From NCBI GenBank assembly GCA_036250195.1, contig JAVHZZ010000006.1:191951850-192015849 (forward strand): DNA of 64,000 bases, written 5' to 3'. The position numbers and the translations under genes are program-made. Below, one piece after another: positions 11,757-27,163 of this stretch (position 1 is the first letter of the stretch; every line of letters begins with the position of its first letter). The notes under the pieces were generated by a model. It saw only the letters and a program-made list of their open reading frames with translations. It did no database searches and had not been told where the DNA came from. The DNA comes from Mixophyes australis. Its lineage: Eukaryota; Chordata; Amphibia; Anura; Limnodynastidae.

Positions 11757-11930
11757 CAGTGGTTCCCAAACTGTGCGCCTAGGCTCCCTGGGGTGCCTTG
11801 GAGATCTCAGCCAGGGCCAGTGGTAAGCAAGGAAGGGGACTACTTGGTAATTATTTTGGCTTAGGGGTGCCTTGAAAAAATTATGAAGACCCTAAGGGTG
11901 CCTTGAACTGAAAAAGTTTGCAATCCACTG
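11757..11930. mobile_element. Small hAT MITE (174 bp) with perfect 8-bp target duplication GTCTAAGT
   Basis: The ends CAGTGGTTCCCAAA and TTTGCAATCCACTG are imperfect inverted repeats of the Charlie/hAT type (CAGTGGTTCTCAAA). GTCTAAGT lies at 11749-11756 and again at 11931-11938. Internally GGGTGCCTTG is repeated three times. Confidence 0.9.
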
Positions 11931-12511
11931 GTCTAAGTGGTTATCTAACCCTGTGAATGTTGTAGTGCAGTAATTGGCTACAGGTTGGCCCAGCTATGTG
12001 ATTGGCTACATGTTGGTCTAACCTTGTGAAATTTCTAATGTTCTACAGGAGATCTCTTGACCTGGAGACATAAATGTTAGACATGAAATTCAATGAAATA
12101 CTCTTACTGTAATCAATATGTTGTGTTAGACATTTTGATTTAAAGTACAATAAACACTATTTTATTTGAAAATCTATTTAAAATCTATTTTACTACATAT
12201 ACATTAAAAATTAAATATCATCCTTAGATCACATCATAGATAATACAAAGAATGCAATGCCAACTAATGGCCAAATTACATGCCTGGCTCATTCAGAAAA
12301 TCCATGTAAGCCCAAAGCTATTTACTGCGGTCTGGGGTTATGGCACAGGACACTGCATGGTTGCTTATTACAATCATCCCCTATTAGGCTCATAGCAAGA
12401 GTATTTAACATTACCGTCACAGAGCAGATTCAACTGGTTATGAATTGAAAGAGCAATTGTGGCATACACACTATAAAAGCAACCATTTAGGGCACTGCTC
12501 TTTATGAGAGC

Positions 12512-13006
12512 TAGAGATGTTCACTGACCCCCGTTGGATCTGGATTAACTTCGTGTTTTGGTTTTGGCTTGGCTTTGGTTTTGGCAAAACCGCCCTCATG
12601 TGTTTAGGTTTTGGATCCCTATTTTTTTTGCTAAAATCACATAATTTGTCTCTTTTTTATGCCTACATTATTATTAACCTTAATAACATTAATTTCCAAT
12701 AATTTCTAGCCAATTTTTGTCAAGTGACAAGAACACTGTTACCCCTCCTGTTTCTTTATGACCAATGGCACTGAGCAGTGGCACTGGAGAGTGACAAGAA
12801 CACTGATACCCCTGTTTCTCTGTGAGCAATGGTGCTGGATCTCCTGGGGAGGGAAGTACTGGTGGAATCCAAAACCGCAACAATGACGTTCTCCCTTGCT
12901 TCAGATCCGAGGACGCGCAAAAGTAACGAGCCAGCTTGCGAGCCTACTCGGATCCCCTAAGTTCGGGTGGGCTCGGAATTCAGAAAACCAAATCTGAGCA
13001 TCTCTA
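12512..13006 (+). mobile_element. Short hAT derivative of the 51-55 kb family (copy A)
   Basis: It starts TAGAGATGTTCACTGACCCC and ends GAGCATCTCTA. It carries the family's TTGGTTTTGGC-rich left part, the ATTATTATTAACCTTAATAA block, AGTGACAAGAACACTG, GGATCTCCTGGGGAGG and the CGAGCCTACTCGGATCC end. Flanks ATGAGAGC and ATGAGAAG agree at 6 of 8 positions. It has the same orientation as the 4-kb element at 51367. Confidence 0.85.
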
Positions 13007-13624
13007 ATGAGAAGAACACAGTGTATGAATTAATTAGAAACAAGTGACCTCACAGAGATACTTAGCCAAAATTCACAAGGCCCTGATTTCTAATTAATTG
13101 ATAGGCTGCTGCCTCATGAATATTGGTTCAGCAGCTAAAATGGCTGCCCTGCGCTGCCTGTACTCTTTATATTGCACAGCAGATTTTAAAAACACTGACT
13201 GCTGTGCTGACCTTTACATGGGCTTTTGAGAAACTTGCAAGTAACATTTTTACAACGCGTCCATAGCATAGGGGAGTATCATTAACATCTTGTTGTAAAA
13301 TACATATTTTATTTACTTTATGTTAAATGACAACTAAATGTATTTTGCTTTGTATGAAAGATATATTAGTGAAAGTCATAAACAAACACTCAAATCCTCA
13401 GAAACAAAGATAATCTGTTGTCATGGATTGCTTTTTGTTGTTCCTATGCACACCACACACTTCCTGTCCTATTAAAGGATGCTGCAGATAAAATGTTTGA
13501 TAACGGTTTGCTATCATTTGTTTGGTGACACACTATTGTCCATCATTATATTACTGTGAGCTCATTCATGTGCTACCAGCCTGACCTCACTGAAGGTCTC
13601 ACAGTGGGGTTGGACTAGGAGACA

Positions 13625-13990
13625 TCTTCATCATCACCATTTATTTATATAGCGCCACTGATTCCGCAGCGCTGTACAGAGAACTCACTCACATCTGTCC
13701 CTGCCCCACTGGAGCTCACAGTCTAAATTTCCTAACACACACTCACACACAGATACAGACAAAGAGGGAGACAGACAGATAGAGACTAGGGTCAATTTTT
13801 TTGATAGTAGCCAATTAACCAACTAGTATGTTTTTGGAGTGTGGGAGGAAACCGAAGCACCCGGAGGAAACCCACGCAAACACAGGGAGAACATACAAAC
13901 TCCACACAGATAAGGCCATGGTCGGGAATTGAACTCATGACCCCAGTGCTGTGAGGCAGAAGTGCTAACCAATACACCACCGTGCTGCCC
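13625..13990 (-). repeat. tRNA-derived SINE, near full length
   Basis: On the minus strand it begins with a tRNA-like head (GGGCAGCACGGTGG), a box-A-like TGGTTAGCAC and a box-B-like GAGTTCAATTCC. The body contains GTTTCCTCCGGGTGCTTCGG, a conserved SINE core, then AGCTCCAGTGGGGCAGG. The L2-like 3' end is GCGCTATATAAATAAATGG with a trinucleotide tail. Fragments of the same family occur at 22897-23305 and 29343-29402. A relation to the V-SINE type is likely but from memory. Confidence 0.85.
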
Positions 13991-15203
13991 CTATATAAAT
14001 AGCTGAGACCCAGTCAGAGTAGGACATGGTACAACTGGAACAGATACATACCGCCCTGTATCTCACCTGCTACAAAAAATGTCCTTCCGAGCCACATGCA
14101 CCACTGATTTATACGTATGCTTCTTTATGACAGCAATCAGGACAAATATTGGTAACAGATGTAACAAAGTTAGATAAAAAGGGTCAACAACTCACTCACC
14201 CATATCAGTTTTATTGTTGGTGAGTGACACATTCTTTGTTCATACATCCCCAGTAATAAGAAGCAGATCAATCCCGATCAATAGAGTGAAATATCTTAAT
14301 CCAGTTATCCAACAATATAATTACTCATTAAGTAATTACATAAAAAGCAATTTCTTGTTCTGCCTAATGTCTTTTGGTTGCTGTTGTTATGTTTTTCATT
14401 TTTTTTATGTTCTGGATATTCGAACTTAGCTGACCCATTATTAGATCAATCTCTATCAGCTCTATGTTAAATGCTCCAATATTTCTGTAACTTACTACAT
14501 ATCCCTAATTACACAAACTGAACTCAGGACTTTTTTTTCTAGCTGCAGCAGTTTTTATGCCAGATAATATATTACAGTGGTAATGTTGCAGAATTTATTA
14601 TACTTCTATTTCTTATTCGGAATGTAAATACCGATTTTGTGCGTATAATCCGCAAATTTAATCTGCGCATGTACGCAACTAAACGCAGCAACAATCATCT
14701 TCGTATGCGAAGGACACTTACTACAGCTTACAAGTCCTGGGCGCAAACAGGGTAGGGAAAGGGCGTTCCCAAGTGAATGCACAGTAAGGGCGTGCCAAAC
14801 TCGAGCGCACGCAGCAACTTCCGATTGAAGCTTTGGGCATCTCAAAGGTACTTGGTTTTCTGCCGTATCTCTTGCTCCAGGTACAGGGATAATCTAAGTC
14901 CTGATTACTAGTGATGACAGTCTCGTATGCATGTTATTACATGTTTGCAACAGGAGCAACTGTAGAAATGTACTTTATAGTCAGTAGACATTAAGATCAT
15001 TCTAATAAATGTATGTAATGAGGCAATAAATATATATTTTTTTGTATCATTAATGCCTATATTATTAACAGTTGTCATTCATTTTTTCCATTCTTTTGTG
15101 AATGTATATTCCACATAGGCATTGGACGTATCCTACAGTGTCTTGTGTAGTAGAACTAAGCAGACCTACACTGGAATTCATCAGCGCACATATCTTCAGA
15201 TCC

Positions 15204-15412
15204 GTTCCTTATTGAATTTGGGCAAACGTATGATTGATTCTGTGCATTTTAAAACAAACGCACGTTGCACTCAGTATCGAGCCTCGATGAATGACCCAAT
15301 TGTTTTATAAATACATTATGAAAAACAAAATAAAATCATACATGTAGTATATCAATAACACAATACTCTTCCAAGAGCCCTCTGAGAATCAGAAACATTG
15401 TAGAAAAATCAT
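15204..15412 (+). repeat. Local duplication, copy 1 (empty of the MITE)
   Basis: This about 209-bp stretch (TTCCTTATTGAATTTG to GAAACATTGTAG) reappears about 1.45 kb downstream with roughly 90% identity by eye. The sequence CTTCCAAGAGCCC here is uninterrupted. Confidence 0.9.
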
Positions 15413-16659
15413 AATAACTTGGAATTAGAAATCCACATTGGGTACAAGAATGAAAATGGCAACATTTTAACTGTTTAAATAACATAGGTAGGGGAAGGAA
15501 AGGAAACGGAGTAGGGTGTGAGTGTCTATACTAAACAATATAAATCCAGTCACACCAGATTAGATACACCAGGATGGGTACTGCAGTGACAAATGAACCA
15601 ATCCATGTGTGAGAGGTCATTAATAGACTAAGATGTAGTAGGAAAACAGATAGGTAAAGCCTCAAACAGGAATTTTAATCCGATATTTCCTCAATAACAG
15701 TATATGCCCACCATTATCAACATTTTTGCACTTTAAGCTCTGGAACCCCCAAAATCTGCTAATAACCATCAACAGACAGTGCAGTTTGGTAGCATTGAAA
15801 GCATACAAGTTTCTGCTCCAGAGAATTAGAAGTACCCTGTGCAGATAAACTTGTATAGATGGAAGGTGTGCAGTGATTGAAGCTTCTGACTGGATGGCTG
15901 TGCATCCTGTCCAATCAGGTGCCACATTTTGCACATTTCCTATCCAAAGCTTTACACCCCAGAGGCAGATCATTGTTAAAATGAACCTATAGAACAATGA
16001 AATGCAGCCAATTGTTAGGTGTGCCTAGATAGGTTTTAACTTTGAAAATGTGAAAGTCCTGCATTGATAAGAACATTAAATGCACCAGCAGCAGTGCTAG
16101 AAGCAAGAAGTACAAAGTGAAATCTGAAAGCATCTCGTATGTAGAAATGTGCAGTTTGGGAATACTCGCATGGGCTTCTCTGTGCAGAGCTAAAAATGCA
16201 CTTACAGACAATGAGGCTCATTTAGAGTTGACGTGCGTCTATTTACTTACATCTCTGTACACCTGGAGAGGCAGAACAAGGGTGGGCAGGAAATGTTGGA
16301 TGAGTCTAGCAATGCTTGTTCTCTTAATTGCAACACAAATAGATGTGGACACGTGTATCTCTTGCGGGCGCTTGAGGGCTGGTGTAAAGTTATGCCATTA
16401 TAATGATGACTATGATAGCACTAGCTGGCTGCTTCTGATTGGCTGGTTGTGTATGGACTTCTCCCCTGTTTTATGCATCCATTTGAACCATTGCAGAGAA
16501 CAAGGTCGCCATTTGATTGTTTAGAATGAAAAAATAACAACAGGTGTTTGAATTTAACTTAATTTAATAAATTTAATTAATTGAATTATTTTATTTTGAA
16601 AATGTGATTTTGGCATTCAATAATAACTGCGCACAATATTCTCTGTTGTGTATATGGCA

Positions 16660-17098
16660 CTTCCTTGTTGAATTTGCGCAAACATATGGTTGAATTCCAT
16701 GCATTTTAAAACAAACGCACATTGCACTCAGTATGCGAGCCTTGATGAATGGCCCAATTGGTTTATAAATACATTATGAAAAACAAAATAAAATCATACA
16801 TGTAGTATATCAATAACACAATACTATTCCAAGGGGCATATTCAATTGGCCGTGTTACTGTCAAAAGTAACGTGGCTTGCGCACTATTACCGTTATTACG
16901 GTATTAGTGCACGCAATTGCCGTTATTATGGTACCTTTAACGCAGGCTTTCTGCTCACAGCTCAGGAAGCTGTGAGCTGAAATCCGGGTTAGAATTACCG
17001 TAATACCGGTAATACTTTTAACGCCGCATTACTTTTGCGAGTAACGTAGCTAATTGAATATGCCCCTAAGAGCCCTCTGAGAATCTGAAACATTGTAG
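16660..17098 (+). repeat. Local duplication, copy 2 (interrupted by a MITE)
   Basis: This is the second copy of the 15204-15412 sequence in the same orientation. It is split at the ATTCCAA / TAAGAGCCC junction by the 234-bp element at 16833-17066. Confidence 0.9.
16833..17066. mobile_element. Palindromic MITE, ends GGGGCATATTCAATT
   Basis: It starts GGGGCATATTCAATT and ends with the exact inverse AATTGAATATGCCCC. The interior has many GTAATA/ACCGT inverted units and AGCTCAGGAAGCTGTGAGCT. Flanks are CAA on the left and TAA on the right, compatible with a 3-bp TWA duplication with one change, as in PIF/Harbinger elements. The empty-site copy at 15204-15412 confirms the boundaries. Confidence 0.88.
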
Positions 17099-18186
17099 CA
17101 CAAATAGGGTAATGCTACTAGAATTTACTTATAACAGGTTCAAGCCAAATCTACATCTCTACATTATTGTAGAGCTTTAGTAAATACATTTGTTATGCCT
17201 GATGTACGCAAGGTGCAAATGCTACTGGTTTTTATCTGGATGCATTCAACTCAACATACGCATGTAAATATTTTTATTTTACCCGTGTCTTTTTCCTGTT
17301 TGTACAAGTGTTCTTTCCAGTGGGTAATCTTGAGTTGTCCCTTTCACGCATAGTATGAGGAAGAATTTATTCATTTGAATTTGCTGCGTTTAAATACTGT
17401 TCTTTAATGCCAATGATATTTTTATCTGTGTGAATTCTTTCTCTAACCACAGACACTTCATCACCGTTTATACAGGATCTCCTTTAAGCTATAAATGGTA
17501 AATAGTAACACACAGAATCACTCTTTCTGTCAACAGGGACTTCTCTCATAAATCAAGGTATTTTTGTATCTTCTCTGATTTGCACAGTAAAAGCCTGCCA
17601 ACAGCATCTCACCCAAACTTACTGAATAATTTGTGAGGTGCCAAGACAAGATTGTGTGCCCCAGGCCATAGGATGGAGAGGATGGGGAGGGCTTGGCAGA
17701 CAAAGGAGAGCTTGGTGTTCTTAACGAAATGTGATTCAATCACAGCTCTACCTTAAAAGGATTAATTAACAACTAGGGATTGACATGAAAGTGACAATGC
17801 TTCTGTTGTGCAAAGTAAAGGGACATGTCTTACATCTGCTTTATTATATGAAAAAGATGGTCAGTGTCTTCTCTCCTGGCATAAGTGGCCATAGACCTGG
17901 CTGTCTTGTCCTGTAACTTATTTTCCTATGAGCTTGGTCTTGAAGTCTACCAGGAGCAGAATAAACACATTAACTATATACGGTAAAGCAGATCATAAGC
18001 GGCACGCATGTATTGATGCTGAAAAAATGCTGATAAAAACACATATTTTTCTGAGAAGTACTCCCACATCTCTAGTGGTTAACTGTTTGGGACATTGTAT
18101 CCCAAAACGCCACATGCCTATTCAATGGGGCTTTCACTGAAAGTCTATTAGATTCAAAGCTGATGTGGGTAAAGTAGATAAGCTTT

Positions 18187-18359
18187 GGGGGGATGTTTAA
18201 TTGCAAGTTTGAAAAAGTGGAGATGTTGCCTATAGCAGCCAATCAGATTCTAGCTGTCATTTCATAGAATGTCCTAAATAAATCCTAACTAGAATCTGTT
18301 TGGTTGCTATAGGCAACATCTCCCCTTTTTCAAACCTGCAGTTTAGTCAATATAGCCCT
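18187..18359. mobile_element. Inverted-repeat MITE family, copy 1
   Basis: Arms of about 60 bp (AAAAAGTGGAGATGTTGCC, TATAGCAGCCAATCAGATTC and their inverse) flank a short centre. The outer ends resemble GGGGGATGTTTAATTGC and GCAGTTTAGTCAATATAGCC. The copy at 41304-41474 shares the whole structure. Confidence 0.88.
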
Positions 18360-19033
18360 TGGTCTCTCACTATGACTGTATATTAATGACTTTAAAATAG
18401 AGGCAATACACATTCTCAAGGAGCTGTCTGTGAGCCCCAAGTCTAGTTGAAACCAGTACAATATTTGACACAAGAAATTATTTGGATTGTGATTTTCATT
18501 TGATGCCTCCAAACGATGTGTGTGCTGTATAACATATGTTATATTTGACTTGACAGTGGGCCTTAGATCTGGATTTACAGGTGGATCAATGGGGTGATTG
18601 TTTGAGAATAATTTGACAGCTCTTCCTGTGTTCAAGAGTCCAACCTGATAGTGTGCACTACCAACAGTCTTTATTAACTCCTAATACTTCATCACAAAAG
18701 GCAGCAGTGTGAGGACAGACATTCATCAGCCTTATAATAATTATGCTGTAATACAAAGCTCGAGTCAAAACAAATTTTCAATTGATTTATTTAATACATT
18801 TAGCTGTGTAATATGAACTGGGTGCGTAAGAGGTCATTATCCTCAACAGTACTGTGCTGACAAGCAGATTGTGATTCATATGATATATATTGCCACCTGT
18901 AACTTCTCTCTTGCTGGACTTGTAGCAAAAGCATTAAGTATTACTAAAGAATGCAGCTCAGAGGTCATGTGATCAGTTGAGTTATAAGTCAACGGTGGCA
19001 AATACCATGTCAGTTTTACCTATTAAACCCACC

Positions 19034-19035
19034 TA

Positions 19036-19064
<29 letters not shown>
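19034..19064. repeat. (ATT)n microsatellite
   Basis: About ten ATT units in a row. Confidence 0.97.
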
Positions 19065-22890
<3,826 letters not shown>

Positions 22891-22896
22891 ATGAAT

Positions 22897-22982
22897 ACAT
22901 ATCATGTCAATTGTAATTGTGTTGGAATTGTAGAGCGCTATGGAATATGTTCGTGATATATAAATAAATGTTAATAATAATA
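22897..22982 (+). repeat. SINE 3'-tail fragment
   Basis: GTAGAGCGCTATGGAATATG and then TATATAAATAAATGTTAATAA match the L2-like tail of the SINE at 13625. Confidence 0.75.
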
Positions 22983-22985
22983 TGT

Positions 22986-23305
22986 CTGTGGCACAGTGAT
23001 AGTATTGCAGCTTTGCAATGACAGGCCTTAGGTTTAACTGTAACAAAAGTGTTATCTTTGTATGTTCTCTTTGCATTTGTATGGGTTGGCTCAGATTACT
23101 CCAAGGTATACAGTAATAAACTCTCAGGGCGCAGGTTCATCCCACAGGTTAAAGACATACTGATAGGTGAATTGGCTTCTGACTAAGTTGACCAAGCTGT
23201 GTGTTTTAAGTCTGTGTTCTAGGGAGATGTGATTCTAAGCTCCACTGGGGCAGGCATAGCGCTGCAGAAAAAGTTGTCATAATAAAAATAATAGCTAACA
23301 ATAAC
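22986..23305 (+). repeat. tRNA-derived SINE, diverged copy
   Basis: A degraded tRNA-like head (GGCACAGTGATAGTATTGCAG), a core with TATGTTCTCTTTGCATTTG, then AGCTCCACTGGGGCAGGCAT and AGCGCTGCAG follow the same order as the minus-strand SINE at 13625-13990. Confidence 0.7.
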
Positions 23306-23364
23306 ATGCAGTCCATGTCATCAAGTACAGCTCCATACAGTCTGATACAATGGTGAGACGCAAT

Positions 23365-23723
23365 CAGGGCCGGATTAACCATAGGGCTAACAGGGGCCTC
23401 GGGCATCCAGGGGGCCCTTGAAAGTGCTCAACAGCATTATTGATCGGCCCAATCAATGCTGCTGAGCACTTTCACTGCGGTCCTTCCCAGGCACGCTTTA
23501 GTCTCCTTACTGAGGAGATCTCGTGAGTCTCACTCTCACGAGATCTCCACAGTAAAGAGCGTACAGCGCGCCGGGGAAGGAACGCAATGCCAGGACAAGG
23601 AGGTAAGTGCCTAGGTGGCTGCTCGGATCATGGGGGGGTTGGCTCGGATCACGGGGGGGGGGCCCTCACGGGGGAATGGAGGCCCCCTTAGCCCAGGGGC
23701 CTCCATTCCCTAATCCGGCCCTG
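23365..23723. mobile_element. hAT MITE (359 bp) with perfect 8-bp duplication GACGCAAT and three hairpins
   Basis: The inverted ends are CAGGGCCGGATTA and TAATCCGGCCCTG. GACGCAAT lies at 23357-23364 and again at 23724-23731. Inside are three strong inverted repeats: 23420-23473 (GTGCTCAACAGCATT arms), 23514-23548 (GGAGATCTCGTGAG arms) and 23672-23710 (GGGAATGGAGGCCCC arms). There is no coding sequence. The low divergence of the ends and duplication suggests recent insertion. Confidence 0.93.
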
Positions 23724-23944
23724 GACGCAATGCAAGAAACCTTAATACGCCTAATGTGAATTGGTCTACTGAGTAGTAAAAAATAGTCATATGGAGAGGA
23801 ATCACCTTTTTTTACCTTATTTTAGCAAGCGGTAAAGTATATGGATGTGTGCCGTACACTGTGTTTCCATGGTGAAAGTTCTGGGGACTCTAATATGTAT
23901 GGGGTGTAGAGCCCCATCCACTGGGCATGAGTGATTATTATTAA

Positions 23945-23948
<4 letters not shown>

Positions 23949-23993
<45 letters not shown>
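23949..23993. repeat. (TA)n(CA)n microsatellite
   Basis: A TA run passes into a CA run that abuts the Tc1 terminal repeat. Confidence 0.95.
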
Positions 23994-23994
<1 letters not shown>

Positions 23995-24957
23995 TATATG
24001 GACAAAAGTATTCGGCTTGACCATTGCACCAACAGGGACTGTAATGATATTGTATTCAAATATATATATTATAATTTGGAGTTGGTCCCCCTATTGCAGC
24101 GATAACAGATTCCACTCTTCTTGGAAGGCCTTTCACAAGATGTTGGAGTGTTTTTGTGGGAATTTGCGACCATTCATTCTGTAGAGCAGTTATGAGGTCA
24201 GACACTGATTTTGGACGAGAAGGCCTGGCTCACAATCTCTGTTCCAGTTCATCCCAAAGGTATTCGATGGGGTTAAGGTCTAGGCTCTGTGCGGGCCAGT
24301 CAAGTTCTTTCACACCGAACTCATCAAACCATGTATTTAAAGTCTATGCTTTGTGCACTTGGGCACAGTCATGTTGGAATAGAAAAGGGCCTTCCCCAAA
24401 CTGTTGTCACAAAGCTGGAAGCATAGCATTGTCCAAAATTTCTTGGCATGCTGAAGCATTATCCTTCACTGGAGATAAGGAGCCTAGCCCAAACCCCGAA
24501 AAACAGCCCCATACCCTTATCCCTCCTCCACCAAACTTTACAGTTGGCATAATGCAGTCAAACAGGTAAGGTTCTCCAGGCATCTGCCAAACCCAGACTG
24601 ACTGCCAAACAGAAGCGTGATTCACGCCACAGAACACTTTTCCACTGCTCCACAATCCAGTGTCGGTGTGCTTTACATCACGCCGTTCAACACTTGGCAT
24701 TGGTCTTGGTGATGTGAGGCTTGCATGTAGCTGCTCGGCCATGGAAACCCATTCCATTAAGCTCCCGCTGCAGAGTTTTTGAGCTTGCATTAATGCCAGA
24801 GGAAGTTCAGAACTCTTCAGCTATGGAAACAGCAGAGCATAGGTGACTTTTACACACCATGCGCCTTAGCAGTTGTTGACCCACCCTCTGTGATTTTACG
24901 TGGTATTCCACTTCGTGGCTGAGTTACTGTTGTTCCTAAATGCTTCCACTCCTTGTC
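23985..24957 (-). mobile_element. Tc1-like transposon, 3' portion (terminal repeat plus most of the transposase)
   Basis: The left end CACTATATGGACAAAAGTATT is the same terminal repeat as at 49692. Read on the minus strand, fragments give a GRPR-like region near 24900, a catalytic-domain stretch ending [20 protein letters not shown] (ORF 24407-24790), EGPFLFQHD near 24370, and a DLNPIE-type block near 24270. These match the DDE transposase of Tc1 elements. Several frameshifts and stops make it inactive. Homology stops at about 24957, so the 5' end and N-terminus are missing. Confidence 0.88.
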
Positions 24958-25462
24958 AGGATGACATCAGCATTACACCGCATGGTGACCCTAATGCTAA
25001 TTAAACATAGTTCAGATCTCTCATAACTGGCCAACAAGTTCAGCATCAATCAACTCTAACGAGTGCACAATTCAGGATTAAATACACAAGTCTCCTCCCT
25101 TTGGTCTAATTACTTCATTATACCACCTGTGTGTGTGTGCAGGCCAGGAGTCTGACTCTGAAAAGATTTAACCCTGTATACAGCATTTCAGGAAAGGTGT
25201 GACAAATAGGCCTCTTTGCCACATACCCTTCCCCTTAGCGTCGCCAACCTAGGTGACGCGGACACCACATCTCTGTGAAAGAGAGATTCTTTTATTACTT
25301 CAAGAGTCCTCTCAAGCATGCCTATAAGTGCTCTAATGGGGACCTTATCTTCTTTTACACTGAGAATACTGTTTCTAAACAGCCTGTCCTCTCTCTGTTT
25401 CCACTCACGGCCCCTTGTGTTTCTAAAAGGACGTTTACAAGCCCTTTCCACTTGGGGCTGTC

Positions 25463-25630
25463 CTGTGCACAAGCCTTAGAGAACCTCTCAATGGCTAAGT
25501 AGACCCTGGTCCAATAAAACCTGCGCAGAACATGTTCTCCTGTTCTTCCTTCCCCTAAGTGTCTGCAACCCACCAGTGTGTGTGCAGCCTCCAACACTAG
25601 GGGTACATGAACTCTTGGAACCACTAACTG
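25463..25630 (-). pseudogene. Gypsy integrase N-terminal (H2C2) zinc-binding domain fragment
   Basis: The frame reads QLVVPRVHVPLVLEAAHT and then GCRHLGEGRTGEHVLRRFYW, the well-known pattern QLVVP...AH...GHLG..KT...L.RFYWP of Ty3/Gypsy integrases. The first Cys is present (KAC) but the second is lost. Preceding sequence in another frame (ORF 25790-25488) fits the linker before integrase. Confidence 0.78.
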
Positions 25631-26087
25631 TTTTACTCTCCTCCCCTTCACAGTAGCAATACGAAACAAAACATTTACTTTCATAAGATACATTGGCATA
25701 CAGTCCCACAAAAGCATCAACATTATTAACAAATTTAAATGCATGTTGTAATGTCCCATCATTGCTCTGGTCTTGTGCCAAGTTTGTCACACTAAAGAAC
25801 TCTGGATACTTAGACTAGTCTATCCTCTCACCAGCAGGTGAGACAGGCACATCCGAGATGTCACTAGCCACTGCCAATTTAGTCTGTTCAGGCTTGCCAA
25901 AACGGTGACACTTTTGTGGCAGTTGTACTGTGTTTTACTCCAGGATAGCAATTCCCCACGACCAAGATCCACATGCTGTGACTTCCCTGGCACATCCATT
26001 AAGACTGGGCCAGTGTTTCAGTTGCCGGTATTCCAGTCGGACCCGCTCACAGTAGACCTCTTTCCGATCTTGTATATGGAATTTGTT

Positions 26088-26691
26088 GCACTCGGCTTTA
26101 AGGTGTCCCAGTTATCCACACCTGAAACACCTTCTGTTCCACAACTTCACAGCTGAACCTTGAGCAATAAACACCACAAAGCATCCCTGACCGGACAACA
26201 CTATGAAGTTCCATGGACCAGACAGTGCTATGAGGTTCTACTGACCGGAGAGCGCTATGAGGTTCCACGGAACAGACAGTACTATGAGGTTCGATGGACC
26301 AGACAGCGCCATGTGGTACCAGGGGCTGAACAGTGCTGGGAGTGACCTCGGGCTGAACAATGCTGGGAGTGACCTTGGGCTGAACAGTGTTGGGAGTGCC
26401 CTCAGGCTGAACAGTGCTGGGAATGACATAGGACTGAACAGTGCTGGGAGTGACCTCGGGCTGAGTCTTGACAAGCTCTTCTTTTAGTGCAGCAATCTCT
26501 TTGTCTTTCTCTGCTACTATATCTTTAAGAGCTTCTACTGCTCTCCCTTTTGCCTCAAACAACTTTCGTAATTCACTTCTCAGGTACTCAGAAATAGCTT
26601 CTTGGATTTTCACCGTTTCAGCACAATGCTGCTTTGATTCCCTCAACTCTTTCTCCAGCCAGGAGATTTCTTCTCTAAAGGTCCTCCCCAT
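26088..26691 (-). pseudogene. Gag-like fragment: coiled coil, TPSTVQP repeats, CCHC zinc knuckle
   Basis: The 197-codon frame (26691-26098) begins with a Lys/Glu-rich coiled coil (roughly residues 5-75, e.g. ELVKTQPEV end). About five degenerate EVTPSTVQP decapeptides follow, then SVEPHSTV repeats. In another frame at its end, 26129-26088 reads C-F-R-C-G-stop-L-G-H-L-K-A-E-C, an intact CX2CX4HX4C zinc knuckle apart from one internal stop. This identifies the frame as retrotransposon gag. Why this gag carries two families of tandem peptide repeats is unclear; slippage is likely. Confidence 0.72.
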
Positions 26692-27073
26692 GCGATCATA
26701 CTCTGCCAGACCTACCTAATCTTCTACAAAAGTTTTCTCCAAACAATCATATTGTTTCCTGGCCACATAGTCTAACCCAGGTAACACCAGGCTTGCACAG
26801 AGAGCATGAGATTCTTCAACTTCTTTTCCATTCTGCAAAGTACCATGCAAGTTTTCCAATTCACTCTGCTGGGAATCAATTTCAGTCGCACCTGTTTGTA
26901 ACTTTCTTTTTGACACATTTTGCTCTTTGTCTTGCCCATTTTGGCAAGAGTAAAGAAAATTTATACTGGCAGCAATTACTCTTGCTATCTATAGCAGCAT
27001 AAACATCAAACTTTCCACATACCCAGCACTTTCCACATGTAATTAATAAAACAGGTGCTTCATCCTGCACACA

Positions 27074-27075
<2 letters not shown>

Positions 27076-27163
<88 letters not shown>
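27076..27163. repeat. (TA)n(TG)n microsatellite
   Basis: A TA run of about 46 bases is followed by a GT run. Open frames across it are artefacts. Confidence 0.97.

Larger units (their letters stand above)
25190..26920 (-). mobile_element. Internally deleted Gypsy (Ty3) retrotransposon remnant
   Basis: On the minus strand, in order: a gag-like coiled coil (26916-26500), Pro/Thr/Val/Gln repeats, a zinc knuckle (26129-26088), a degraded protease-side stretch, then a jump to the linker and the H2C2 zinc finger of integrase (25630-25463). RT and RNase H are absent, so a large internal deletion is inferred. The remnant ends near 25190 with TTTGTCACACC. Stops and frameshifts throughout show it is dead. 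Confidence 0.75.

Noticed and set aside
13625..13990. A functional tRNA gene
   Set aside because: The box A and B-like signals sit in a SINE head without a complete cloverleaf, and the SINE body and tail follow directly.
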